A stretch of DNA of 10,434 nt from Pseudofrankia asymbiotica (GTDB lineage Bacteria; Actinomycetota; Actinomycetes; Frankiales; Frankiaceae), in the NCBI RefSeq assembly GCF_001983105.1, contig NZ_MOMC01000082.1, forward strand, positions 17,115 to 27,548. Reading direction: 5' to 3'. A program made the translations under genes and the position numbers. The number at the start of each line of letters is the position of its first letter. Position 1 is the stretch's first letter. Below are positions 1-6,953 of the stretch, one piece after another. The notes beneath the pieces are model-generated. The model saw only the letters and a program-made list of their open reading frames with translations, was not told the origin of the DNA and made no database searches.

Positions 1-1485
1 CAGACCGACCGGACCGCGATGGGCGGCTCCTACCAGCAGGAAGTCGATCTACTCAGCCTCTTCAAGGACGTGGCGAGCGAGTACGTCCAGATGGTGACGG
101 TCCCCGAACAGCTGCCGAACGTCCTGGACCGGGCTTTCCGGATCGCCCTCGCGGAACACGCGCCGACGTGCGTCATCATTCCCGCGGACGTGCAGGAGCT
201 CGAGTACTCCGGGCCGACGCACGCGTTCAAGATGGTTCCCTCCAGCCTCGGGGTGCGGTGGCCGGCGGTTTCCCCGGACGACGACGGCGTCCGGGCGGCC
301 GCCGAGGTGCTGAACGCCGGCGGGAAGGTCGCGATGCTCGTCGGCCAGGGCGCCCGCGGCGCCCGCCGCGAGGTGGTCGAGGTCGCTGACCTGCTCGGGG
401 CCGGCGTGGCGAAGGCCCTGCTCGGCAAGGACGTGCTCGCCGACGACCTGCCCTTCGTCACCGGCTCGATCGGCCTGCTCGGCACCCGGCCGAGCTACGA
501 GCTGATGCGCGACTGCGACACCCTGCTGACCGTCGGATCGAACTTCCCGTACACGCAGTTCCTGCCCGACCTGCACCAGGCCCGCGGCATCCAGATCGAC
601 GTCGACGCGAAGTACATCGGCATGCGCTACCCGTACGAGGTCAACCTGGTAGGCGACGCCGCCGCCACCCTGCGCGCGCTGATCCCGCCGCTGCGGCGCA
701 AGGAGGACCGGTCCTGGCGAGAGACGATCGAGCGCAACGTGGCGCGCTGGTGGACCACCATCGAGCGGGAGGCGATGGTCGACGGCGACCCGATCAACCC
801 GATGCGGCTGTTCTGGGAGGCCTCGTCCCGCCTGCCGCAGAACGCCATCATCGCCGCGGACTCCGGTTCGGCCGCCAACTGGTACGCCCGTGACCTGCGG
901 TTCCGCGGCGAGATGCGCGGCTCGCTGTCGGGCACGCTGGCGACGATGGGCCCAGGCGTGCCGTACGGCATCGGGGCGAAGTTCGCTCATCCTGACCGGC
1001 CGGTCGTCGTGTTCGAGGGCGACGGCGCTATGCAGATGAACGGGCTGGCCGAGCTGGTCACCATCGCCCGTTACTGGCGTGACTGGTCCGATCCCCGGCT
1101 GGTCATCGCCGTCCTGCACAACAACGACCTCAACCAGGTCACCTGGGAGATGCGCGCCATGCAGGGCGCCCCGAAGTTCACCGAGTCGCAGAACCTGCCC
1201 GAGGTGTCCTACGCCGACTTCGCCCGCTCCATCGGCCTCGAGGCGCTGACCGTCGACGACCCCGCACTGGTCGGCTCGGCCTGGGACACCGCGCTCGCCG
1301 CCGGCCGGCCGACGGTGCTGGACGTGCGGACCGACCCGAACTTCCCGCCGATCCCGCCGCACGCGACCTTCGAGCAGGCGAAGGACGCCACCGAGGCGCT
1401 GCTCAAGGGCGATGAGAACCGCTGGGGTGTTGTCTCGGCGGGGCTGCGCACGAAGGTCCAGGAGCTGCTGCCCCATCGGAGCTGA
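1..1485 (+). CDS. Thiamine-pyrophosphate-dependent enzyme, pyruvate oxidase/acetolactate synthase family (5' partial)
   Basis: The frame is open from base 1 and ends at TGA 1483-1485, leaving 494 visible residues. Family members run to roughly 600, so about 100 N-terminal residues, including the catalytic-glutamate region of the Pyr domain, lie upstream. The ATG at 19 is internal, because the text around it (AMGGSYQQEVDL) is conserved family sequence, not an N-terminus. The rest of the Pyr domain is followed by a central domain (about residues 95-225) and a C-terminal PP domain. The PP domain shows the ThDP/Mg motif: GDG at visible residues 340-342 and NN at 374-375. Members decarboxylate pyruvate or a related 2-oxo acid, giving acetate, acetyl phosphate or acetolactate; the acceptor cannot be read from the sequence. 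The overall sequence matches what actinobacterial genomes usually call 'thiamine pyrophosphate-requiring protein' or quinone-type pyruvate dehydrogenase. It shows no functional link to the heptose locus. Family assignment is firm; substrate is inference. Confidence 0.9.
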   Translation, partial: QTDRTAMGGSYQQEVDLLSLFKDVASEYVQMVTVPEQLPNVLDRAFRIALAEHAPTCVIIPADVQELEYSGPTHAFKMVPSSLGVRWPAVSPDDDGVRAAAEVLNAGGKVAMLVGQGARGARREVVEVADLLGAGVAKALLGKDVLADDLPFVTGSIGLLGTRPSYELMRDCDTLLTVGSNFPYTQFLPDLHQARGIQIDVDAKYIGMRYPYEVNLVGDAAATLRALIPPLRRKEDRSWRETIERNVARWWTTIEREAMVDGDPINPMRLFWEASSRLPQNAIIAADSGSAANWYARDLRFRGEMRGSLSGTLATMGPGVPYGIGAKFAHPDRPVVVFEGDGAMQMNGLAELVTIARYWRDWSDPRLVIAVLHNNDLNQVTWEMRAMQGAPKFTESQNLPEVSYADFARSIGLEALTVDDPALVGSAWDTALAAGRPTVLDVRTDPNFPPIPPHATFEQAKDATEALLKGDENRWGVVSAGLRTKVQELLPHRS

Positions 1486-1521
1486 GATCGCATCCGAGGC
1501 CGGCCGCCACCAGTAGGGGTG

Positions 1522-1545
1522 GTTTGCTCGGAAATCATCGGGAAC
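1522..1545 (+). promoter_or_regulatory. Candidate sigma-B/sigma-F-type stress promoter for the ChaB-domain gene
   Basis: GTTT at 1522-1525 is followed after 14 bases by GGGAAC at 1540-1545. This resembles the -35/-10 pattern of general-stress sigma factors (GTTT, about 12-17 bases, GGGTAT or GGGAAN). It lies 89 bases upstream of the preferred GTG start at 1635. The leader in between can form a small hairpin (TCGGCG 1573-1578 with CGCCGA 1595-1600). The match is to a short pattern and no transcript data are available. Confidence 0.4.
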
Positions 1546-1623
1546 GTGATTCGCGAAGGCGGCCTGAGCCTTTCGGCGTTTCGTCGGGCGGGCTCGCCGA
1601 GGCAGAACCGGGATGAACCCCAA

Positions 1624-1629
1624 AGGAGG
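1624..1629 (+). promoter_or_regulatory. Strong Shine-Dalgarno AGGAGG of the ChaB-domain gene
   Basis: AAAGGAGGG at 1622-1630 contains a perfect AGGAGG. It lies 2 bases before GTG 1632 and 5 bases before GTG 1635. The second spacing is the normal one, so GTG 1635 is the preferred start. Confidence 0.75.
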
Positions 1630-1634
1630 GCGTG

Positions 1635-2060
1635 GTGGCGAGCAAGGCGAAGCAGGCGGACAGCTTCCGGTCGGACGTGCCGTCGACAGTGGCGCGCTCG
1701 GACGCCAAGGCCGTGCGGACCTGGAAGAAGACACACGACTCGGCGGTCGAGACCTACGGCGAGGGGCAACGTGCGCGCCGCGCCGCCTTCGCGTCGTTGA
1801 AGCACACTCACGAGAAGGTCGGCGACCATTGGGAGCCAAAGCAGGATGCGGGTCCCTCGGACCAGCAGGCGGCCCAGCAGGCCCCGGCCTCCCGGCGCGG
1901 CGGCCCGACCGCCGAGGGCGTGGACGCGAACGCCTCGGTGAGCCACCTGCGCGAGGTCGCCCGCAGGCTCGAGATCCCGGGCCGGTCGACGATGAAGAAG
2001 GCCGATCTGGTGGAAGCCATCAAGAAGGCGAACCGCCGGTCGACCACCAAGGCGCGCTGA
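1635..2060 (+). CDS. ChaB-domain protein with C-terminal Rho_N/SAP-like motif
   Basis: A 141-residue basic, soluble protein with no signal peptide or membrane segment. Residues about 9-69 match the ChaB family (pattern VPSTVARSDAKAVRTWKKTHDSA, then YGEG and KHTHEKVGDHWEPK, in shorter stretches at 15-37, 41-44 and 56-69). A Gln/Ala/Pro-rich linker follows (about 70-98). The C-terminus (about 99-132; SHLREVARRLEIPGRS, then MKKADLVEAIKK) has the helix-turn-helix pattern of the Rho termination factor N-terminal or SAP domain, usually a nucleic-acid-binding element. ChaB was named from its position beside the E. coli cation antiporter gene chaA, but its biochemical role is unsettled. In actinobacteria such small ChaB/Rho_N proteins are common and are often thought to be stress- or DNA-associated. 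The start is set by AGGAGG; GTG 1632 is the alternative, one codon earlier. It appears monocistronic, with its own possible promoter and downstream hairpins. Domain calls are good; function is unknown. Confidence 0.88.
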   Translation: MASKAKQADSFRSDVPSTVARSDAKAVRTWKKTHDSAVETYGEGQRARRAAFASLKHTHEKVGDHWEPKQDAGPSDQQAAQQAPASRRGGPTAEGVDANASVSHLREVARRLEIPGRSTMKKADLVEAIKKANRRSTTKAR

Positions 2061-2070
2061 ACGACTCGCT

Positions 2071-2114
2071 CGATGATCCCGACCGCGATGGCGCCATCGC
2101 GGTCGGGATCATCG
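2071..2114. terminator. Perfect 44-bp palindrome just after the ChaB gene, probable terminator hairpin
   Basis: Bases 2071-2092 are the exact reverse complement of 2093-2114, with GGC/GCC meeting at the centre and no mismatch. The right-hand arm begins GCCATCGCGG and ends GGGATCATCG. It starts 10 bases after the TGA at 2058-2060. RNA from either strand would fold into a hairpin of about 20 bp with a minimal loop. No U tract follows on the + strand, so it would be a U-less terminator of the kind proposed for actinomycetes, or a protein-binding or RNA-stabilising site. Confidence 0.65.
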
Positions 2115-2146
2115 CCGCCGAGGAGCGTCGCAGCGACGCCCACGTG

Positions 2147-2200
2147 GGCCGGCCTTCCAGCCTCGCGAAGCGAATGCCGGAAGGCTGGCCGCTCTGTTTT
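2147..2200 (+). terminator. Candidate intrinsic terminator with 12-bp stem and short U run
   Basis: GGCCGGCCTTCC (2147-2158) pairs with GGAAGGCTGGCC (2179-2190), with one G-U wobble. The 20-base loop itself contains a CGC-GAA-GCG mini-hairpin (2164-2172). TTTT follows at 2197-2200, six bases after the stem. The orientation fits a second, downstream terminator for the rightward ChaB gene. A U run is absent on the other strand. Confidence 0.5.
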
Positions 2201-2224
2201 CCCCACCTGAGCAGCGAGATCGCC

Positions 2225-2241
2225 GCCGACCGGGCGTCGGC
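2225..2241 (-). terminator. Small hairpin after the leftward glycosyltransferase operon
   Basis: GCCGAC (2225-2230) and GTCGGC (2236-2241) form a 6-bp stem with a 5-base loop. It lies about 15 bases past the leftward stop codon at 2256-2258. It could contribute to termination of the minus-strand operon. The short stem and lack of a U tract make this a weak call. Confidence 0.25.
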
Positions 2242-2255
2242 CGGGCTCGGGGAAC

Positions 2256-3221
2256 CTAGGCAGCGGCCGAGGTGAGGACTTCATCCCAGTCGGACAGGAA
2301 CCGGTCGAGGCCATACCGGTCGAGGGCCGCCTGCCGGGCCTTCTCACCGTGGGCGCGGGCGAGGTCGGGGTCGGCGATGAAGCGGCGCGCGGCGTCGACG
2401 AGCACGCCGGGGTCAGTCGAGAGGATCCCGGCTCCCGGCGGTACCGCCTCGTACGCCTCGGTGGTCGCCAGCGCCACCACCGGCATGCCCAGGTGCATCG
2501 CCTCGAGCAGCGAGAGTCCCAGCGAGGTCCAGCGGGGCAGGTGCGCGTAGACCCGCCGGCGGGCGAACTCGATGTGCATCCGCCGCTGCGTGACGTCGTC
2601 GAAGGTACCCAGCCGGTCGGCAGGCAGGCCCGTGTGCGCGGGCAGGGCCGCCGCCCCGATCCCGAACGCGTCGACCGGTGCCGCGGCGGCGAACGGCGCG
2701 AGCAGGTCGGTCCCGGTCACCCGCCCCCGCCGGACCGGCTCGTTGACCGCGACGGCGATTCGCGGCAGTTCGCCGGTGAACCGGTATCCGGGGTCGACGA
2801 TGCCGTGTTCGACGACCCGGGTGGGCGAGCTTCCGGTGTCCCAGAACAGCCGGTTGAAGTGGGTTACGTGCACGATCGTCAGGCCGGGTCGGTCGGCGAC
2901 GGGGTGGCGGCTGTTCGGCACGTCGCCCTTGGGTGTGTTGTGCTCCAGGAAGATCGCGGGGACGTCCTGGCCCGGTCGGCGGCCGAGCCAGCGTTCGGCG
3001 AGCTCCAGCTCGTGCGGCCGCTGCAGCACGACCACGTCGACGTCGAGGTCCCGCAGCTGCCGCGGGGACGCCTCCCGGACGCTGGACGGCCAGGGGTAGG
3101 TGCGCGCCAGCCCGCGGCCGTCAGGGCCGCGATCGGGGATGACCGGGATGACGTACTCATGGCCGCCCTGGACGAACGACGTCGTGTACGAGCCGTGGAC
3201 GTGCCACAGCAGGACCCTCAT
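2256..3221 (-). CDS. GT4-like (GT-B fold) glycosyltransferase, last gene of leftward operon
   Basis: A 321-residue cytoplasmic protein beginning MRVLLWHVHGSY and ending with TAG at 2256-2258. The C-terminal half carries the GT-B donor-binding pattern of GT4-type enzymes: SLGLSLLEAMHLGMPVVALA, with the first conserved Glu at residue 240, and a typical final helix (ARAHGEKARQAALDRYGLDRF). The N-terminal half (LQRPHELELAERW, then IFLEHNTPKG) resembles the acceptor domain of short GT4 proteins. The start ATG at 3219-3221 has AGGAG 6 bases upstream (3228-3232). It also overlaps the stop of the GT2 gene in an ATGA, so translation is probably coupled. The frame stays open upstream to 3503, but that stretch lies over the GT2 gene and is not coding. 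It presumably adds a sugar to the glycan made by this locus; donor and acceptor are unknown. Confidence 0.85.
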   Translation of the reverse strand: MRVLLWHVHGSYTTSFVQGGHEYVIPVIPDRGPDGRGLARTYPWPSSVREASPRQLRDLDVDVVVLQRPHELELAERWLGRRPGQDVPAIFLEHNTPKGDVPNSRHPVADRPGLTIVHVTHFNRLFWDTGSSPTRVVEHGIVDPGYRFTGELPRIAVAVNEPVRRGRVTGTDLLAPFAAAAPVDAFGIGAAALPAHTGLPADRLGTFDDVTQRRMHIEFARRRVYAHLPRWTSLGLSLLEAMHLGMPVVALATTEAYEAVPPGAGILSTDPGVLVDAARRFIADPDLARAHGEKARQAALDRYGLDRFLSDWDEVLTSAAA

Positions 3222-4171
3222 GGCGTGCTCCTGTCCGGCGGCGCCTCGTCCGCCTCCACGATCGCGGCGTAGGCGTCGACCGTCCGGTCGACGACCGACG
3301 TCGGTAGTTCCAGATGGACCGCACCCGACGGCAGCAGCCCGACCCCGCCGCGACGCTCCATGACGCGCAGCTGGGCGACGATCTCCTCGCCGCGGTGACC
3401 GGTGGGCAGCCGGCGCCAGAAGGCGAAACCACCCGCCTCGACGAGCGCGGCCCGGTCGTAGAGGACACAGCCGGCGACCCACGCGACCTTGTAGGCCACC
3501 CATTCAGCGGCCGCGGCGCCGTCCCGGCCAAGATCGGGGCCGTTTGCGCTGCCCGGGCCGGACCGGGCCGCCGGGGCGGCGTCCTGGTCCGCCAACCGAG
3601 CGGTGAGGTGGGCCAGGTTCGCGGCGTTGTGCAGCCGCCACCGCTCCCAGCCCGGCTTGCCCTTGCGCACCCGTTCCGGGACGACCGCGCCGATGACCGG
3701 TTCGAACGACTCGTGCTCGGCCGGTCGGACGTCGTCGAGGTAGCTCAGGCCCTGCGGCGCGGCGCCGACGAATCCGCAGCCGAGCTCGCCGAGCGCCTGC
3801 CGCATCCGGCCCAGGGTTGGCGCTTCCAGGAAGATGTCGTCATCGAGGCAGAGCACCGCCGGGGCGGCGGCCCGGTCCAGCAGGAACTGGCGCTGCTCGG
3901 CCATGCCCCGGCGGGCCCGGCGACGGTGGGTCTCGACCTCGTGACCGCGGTGGCGCAGCTGGCGCAGCATCGCGACGACCGCGGGCGCGTCGAGGGCGGC
4001 CGGCGCGGGGGCGGGGGTCTGGTCGGAGATCACCACCCGGAACTCGGGATGGGTCTGGTTCGCCAGCCCGGCGAGCGTGACCGCCAGTGCTTCTGGACGT
4101 CCGCAGGTGGGGATGAGCACGTCCACCGGAACTCCCGCGGAAACCGATGGAAAGGAGGGCGAAGCGGTCAT
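3218..4171 (-). CDS. Family 2 (GT-A) glycosyltransferase
   Basis: A 317-residue protein of typical single-domain GT2 length without transmembrane helices. Residues about 16-50 are the nucleotide-binding start (VDVLIPTCGRPEALAVTLAG, then FRVVISDQT). The metal/nucleotide-binding acidic motif is LCLDDDIF, with Asp 110-112. A likely acceptor-side region follows (GWERWRLHNAANL, about residue 170 onward), and a cluster near HRGEEIVAQLRVMER occupies the position of the usual GT2 catalytic acidic residue. The ATG at 4169-4171 overlaps the stop of the kinase/adenylyltransferase gene (ATGA). Its own stop overlaps the GT4 gene by 4 bases. A long Arg/Ala/Gly-rich insertion (about residues 190-222) is probably a surface loop. 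The transferred sugar cannot be deduced. Confidence 0.87.
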   Translation of the reverse strand: MTASPSFPSVSAGVPVDVLIPTCGRPEALAVTLAGLANQTHPEFRVVISDQTPAPAPAALDAPAVVAMLRQLRHRGHEVETHRRRARRGMAEQRQFLLDRAAAPAVLCLDDDIFLEAPTLGRMRQALGELGCGFVGAAPQGLSYLDDVRPAEHESFEPVIGAVVPERVRKGKPGWERWRLHNAANLAHLTARLADQDAAPAARSGPGSANGPDLGRDGAAAAEWVAYKVAWVAGCVLYDRAALVEAGGFAFWRRLPTGHRGEEIVAQLRVMERRGGVGLLPSGAVHLELPTSVVDRTVDAYAAIVEADEAPPDRSTP

Positions 4172-5661
4172 CCGGTTGGTACCGCCCCCCGGCGGATCCG
4201 GCCGACGAGTCCGCTCGTCGACCGGTCCTCGACGTAGTCGACGATCCGCACCTCGCCGCCCAGCTGTCGTACCAGCGGCGCCTCGGCCAGCATCTCCTCG
4301 GTGTAGTCGCCGCCCTTCACGTAGACGTCGGGGCGCAGCAGCCGGAGCAGGTCCGCGGGTGTGTCCTCGGCGAAGACGACGACGTGGTCGATGCCGGCGA
4401 GAGCGGTCAGCACGGCGAGCCGGTCGCGCAGCGGGTTGAGGGGCCGGTCCGGTCCTTTCAGCCGGCGTACGCCCGCGTCGTCGTTGACCGCGACGATCAG
4501 CACGTCGCCGAGCCGGCTGGCCGCGTCAAGGTAGGCGACGTGGCCGGCATGCAGGACGTCGAAGCAGCCGTTGGTGAAGGCGATCCGCCGGCCGGCGGCG
4601 CGGTGGGTGGCCGCGAGCTCGACGAGCTGGCCCGGCTCGACCACGACCGGCGGCACCCCGCTGAGGCGGGCGCGCAGGTCGTCGGCGGTGCAGGTACTGG
4701 TGCCGCTCGACGCGACGGCGACCGCGGCGGCGGTGGCGGCCAGCTCGACGGCGTCCCGCAGCCGCGCGCCGGCGCAGCACGCGGCGGTCAGCGCGGCGAC
4801 GAAGGTGTCGCCCGCCCCGGAGGTCTGCTCGTCGGGGACGGCATCGCCGGCCGCCGGCAGATGCCAGGGCGCACGCTGGTCCGTGAGCACGACGACCCCG
4901 TCGCGGTCGAGGGTCACCGTGGCGGCGCGCGAGCCTGTCGCCCGCAGCAACGCATCCCGGTAAGCCAGGACCGTGCCGACCCGGTCGCGGGCGAACCGTG
5001 CCCGGGCCTCGCCGTCGGGCAACAGACGGGCGGTCTCGCCGGCGTTCGGCTTGACCAGGTCCGGCCGGACCCGCGCCCACCGGCTCAGGTCGTGCGCGTC
5101 GACGACGAGCGGGCGCCCGGCGGTGCGCGCGGCAGCGGCCACGGCGTCGATCAGCCGCGGCGTCCAGAGACCGGCGGCGTAGTCGCAGGCGACCACCGCC
5201 GCGCTGGTGGCGGCCGCGCTCGCGACCGTCGCGGCCAACCGGCCGGTGACCGTCGGGCTTGGCGGTGTCTCGTCGCCGGTATCGCACCGCAGATGCAGGT
5301 GGTTGCCCGAGGAGATGCGCCGCTTGACCAGCGTCGCGCGGCCGGGGACGGTGTGCAGGCCATCGGTGTCGACGCCGTGTTCGGCGAGGATGTGGCGAAG
5401 CCGGTCGCCGTCGCGGTCATCGCCGACGAGCCCGACCAGGCCGGCCCGGGCGCCGAGCGCGGCGATGGCCGCGGCGGTGTTCGCCGCGCCGCCGGGCGCC
5501 TCCGTCTGCTCGGTCACCCGGACCACCGGCACCGGGCCCTCCCGGGACAGCCCGCGCGGCGGTCCCCAGCTCCACGCGTCCAGCATGGCGTCCCCGACCA
5601 CCAGCACCCGCACCTCGGCGAGGCGGTCCAGGTCCACGCGGGTGTCCATCGCGGCCGTCAC
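4168..5661 (-). CDS. hldE: Bifunctional D-glycero-beta-D-manno-heptose-7-phosphate kinase / heptose-1-phosphate adenylyltransferase
   Basis: A 497-residue HldE/RfaE-type fusion, close to the usual length (about 475). The N-terminal PfkB-family kinase domain (about residues 13-325) starts LVVGDAMLDAW and GGAANTA. It has the anion-hole/catalytic motif SGAGDTF, with GAGD at 282-285. The C-terminal nucleotidyltransferase (about 355-490) has TNGCFDVLHAGHVAYL with the HxGH motif at 371-374, then LKGPDRP and the end signature YVEDRSTSGLVGRI. The kinase makes heptose-1,7-bisphosphate. After GmhB dephosphorylates it, the second domain makes ADP-heptose; both steps are cytoplasmic. I chose GTG 5659-5661 because it overlaps the GT9 stop by 4 bases like the other junctions and has GGAG 9 bases upstream. 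ATG 5649 is the alternative, without a Shine-Dalgarno. Family assignment is strong. Exact sugar stereochemistry and ADP use are inferred from the family. Confidence 0.92.
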   Translation of the reverse strand: MTAAMDTRVDLDRLAEVRVLVVGDAMLDAWSWGPPRGLSREGPVPVVRVTEQTEAPGGAANTAAAIAALGARAGLVGLVGDDRDGDRLRHILAEHGVDTDGLHTVPGRATLVKRRISSGNHLHLRCDTGDETPPSPTVTGRLAATVASAAATSAAVVACDYAAGLWTPRLIDAVAAAARTAGRPLVVDAHDLSRWARVRPDLVKPNAGETARLLPDGEARARFARDRVGTVLAYRDALLRATGSRAATVTLDRDGVVVLTDQRAPWHLPAAGDAVPDEQTSGAGDTFVAALTAACCAGARLRDAVELAATAAAVAVASSGTSTCTADDLRARLSGVPPVVVEPGQLVELAATHRAAGRRIAFTNGCFDVLHAGHVAYLDAASRLGDVLIVAVNDDAGVRRLKGPDRPLNPLRDRLAVLTALAGIDHVVVFAEDTPADLLRLLRPDVYVKGGDYTEEMLAEAPLVRQLGGEVRIVDYVEDRSTSGLVGRIRRGAVPTG

Positions 5662-6953
5662 CGGGCGGCGCTCCGCGCCGGGCCGGTCGAGCCCGCCCCG
5701 GGAGTACGAGCGGGCAGCCCGGATACCAGCCCAGCGGCGGCCGCGGCGACCTCCGCTGGTGGGATGTCGAGGCATTCGTGCTGGTACGGGCAGACGAACG
5801 CGCGGCACGGCGAGCACGTCGTCGGGCGGCGCAACAGCACCCGTGGCCCGGACCGGGGCTGGTACTCCGCCTCCCGTTCGGTCCCCGCGTAGAGAACGAC
5901 GACGGGCGCCCGGACCGCGTCGGCGAGATGCGCGCCGCCCGAGTTGTTCGTGACCACCACCGCGGCGTCGCGCAGCAGGGCGACGAGCTCCGGCAACGAC
6001 AGCTCGCCGGCCAGTCCGATTCCCGCGCGGTCAGGGCTCAGCGCCACCCGCTCCGTTCCCCTGCGCACCCGCTCCACCAGCTCGGCCTCCCGGGCCGTGC
6101 CGGCGACGACGACGCGCAGGCCCGCGTCGGTCAGCCCGCCCGCCACCGCGGCGAACCGGTGCTCGGGATAGCGCCTGGACGAACACGTCGCACCCGGCAG
6201 CAGCACGGCGTAAGGCCCGCCGCTGGTGGAGATGCCGTCGGAGCCACCGCCAGCGCCCGAGCTTGTCGGGTCCAGGGCCGCGAGTCGCCGCCGCACCGCG
6301 GCGACCGCGTCGGCGGGGACCTTCAGGACCAGCCGCGGATCGATGTGGTCGGTGGGGACGCCGAACCGGCTCAGCAGCGCCAGCGCCCGGTCTGTCTGGT
6401 GCTGGCCGTCGGGGAGGGCGTCCATCCAGTGCGTCAACAGCGTGCCGCCGAACTCGCGGGACGCGCCGACCCGGACCGGGATCCCGGCCGACGCGCAGAT
6501 GAACGCGGCGGGCCAGGGCGACTGGGAGTACGACGTGAAGAGCACGGCGACGTCGTAGCGGGCCGCCGCGAGGCGTCGGATCAGCGCGAGGTGCGCGTCC
6601 GGGTCGAAGGCCTTGTCGTCGGCGTCCTGCCAGCTCACCGAGGGGACCTCGACGACGTCGTCGACGCTGTCGATCAGCGGGACGACGGCGGCGCCGGCGG
6701 GAGTGGCGAGCAGGTCGAGGCGGACGTCCGCCGGAGCGGCGTCGCGCAGCGCGCGCAGCGCCGGAGTCAGCAGGACGACATCGCCGAGGTTGTCCGGGCG
6801 CACGACCAGAATCCGGCGGGCGGCGCTGAGGTCGAGCGAGCCGGCCCGGTCGGCGGCGGGATGGGACCCGACTGTCACCTGGCGGCCGGCGGCCTGGCGA
6901 GACAAGCTCGCCGGGGGAAGCACGGCGGCCGGGCGGGACACGACGGTGGTCAC
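5658..6953 (-). CDS. GT9 (ADP-heptose:glycan heptosyltransferase-like) glycosyltransferase, first gene of leftward operon
   Basis: About 431 residues. After a disordered N-terminus, the family 9 GT-B fold begins at about residue 46: RRILVVRPDNLGDVVLLTPA, with the Gly-Asp (57-58) that in WaaC-type enzymes supplies the catalytic base. The C-terminal donor site reads VVVTNNSGGAHLADAVRAP (NN at 336-337, His 341), where most family members have DTGxxHLA. A cysteine cluster near the end (TTCSPCRAFVCPYQHECLD) is seen in many GT9 proteins. The start is GTG 6951-6953 with GGAGG four bases upstream (6958-6962). A GTG at 7007 keeps the frame open but lacks a ribosome site; GTG 6941 is also possible. It probably transfers heptose from the ADP-heptose made by the adjacent hldE-type gene. 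GT9 members with other donors exist, so the substrate is inferred from context. Confidence 0.88.
   Translation of the reverse strand: MTTVVSRPAAVLPPASLSRQAAGRQVTVGSHPAADRAGSLDLSAARRILVVRPDNLGDVVLLTPALRALRDAAPADVRLDLLATPAGAAVVPLIDSVDDVVEVPSVSWQDADDKAFDPDAHLALIRRLAAARYDVAVLFTSYSQSPWPAAFICASAGIPVRVGASREFGGTLLTHWMDALPDGQHQTDRALALLSRFGVPTDHIDPRLVLKVPADAVAAVRRRLAALDPTSSGAGGGSDGISTSGGPYAVLLPGATCSSRRYPEHRFAAVAGGLTDAGLRVVVAGTAREAELVERVRRGTERVALSPDRAGIGLAGELSLPELVALLRDAAVVVTNNSGGAHLADAVRAPVVVLYAGTEREAEYQPRSGPRVLLRRPTTCSPCRAFVCPYQHECLDIPPAEVAAAAAGLVSGLPARTPGAGSTGPARSAAR

Noticed and set aside
49..1839. 596-codon open frame on the minus strand opposite the thiamine-pyrophosphate gene
   Set aside because: It runs antisense across a gene with clear conserved motifs. 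Its translation is Arg/Pro/Ala/Gly-rich without any recognisable domain, as expected from the GC-rich third positions of the real gene.
2071..2200. Inverted repeats considered as ends of an insertion sequence or a CRISPR-like array
   Set aside because: There is no transposase, no target duplication and no regular repeat-spacer pattern; the hairpins differ in sequence and fit a convergent terminator region.
1808..2347. Minus-strand open frame across the ChaB gene and the palindrome region
   Set aside because: It would cross the palindrome and run antisense to a recognisable ChaB protein; no ribosome site or domain supports it.
3222..3503. Upstream extension of the leftward GT4 gene to an ATG at 3503
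   Set aside because: The extra 94 residues overlap the GT2 gene in another frame and have no domain similarity, while ATG 3221 has AGGAG and the ATGA overlap.
4147..5892. 581-codon plus-strand open frame over the hldE-type gene
   Set aside because: It is the antisense shadow of a gene with intact GAGD and HxGH motifs; its composition is Gly/Arg/Gln/Val-rich with no family resemblance.
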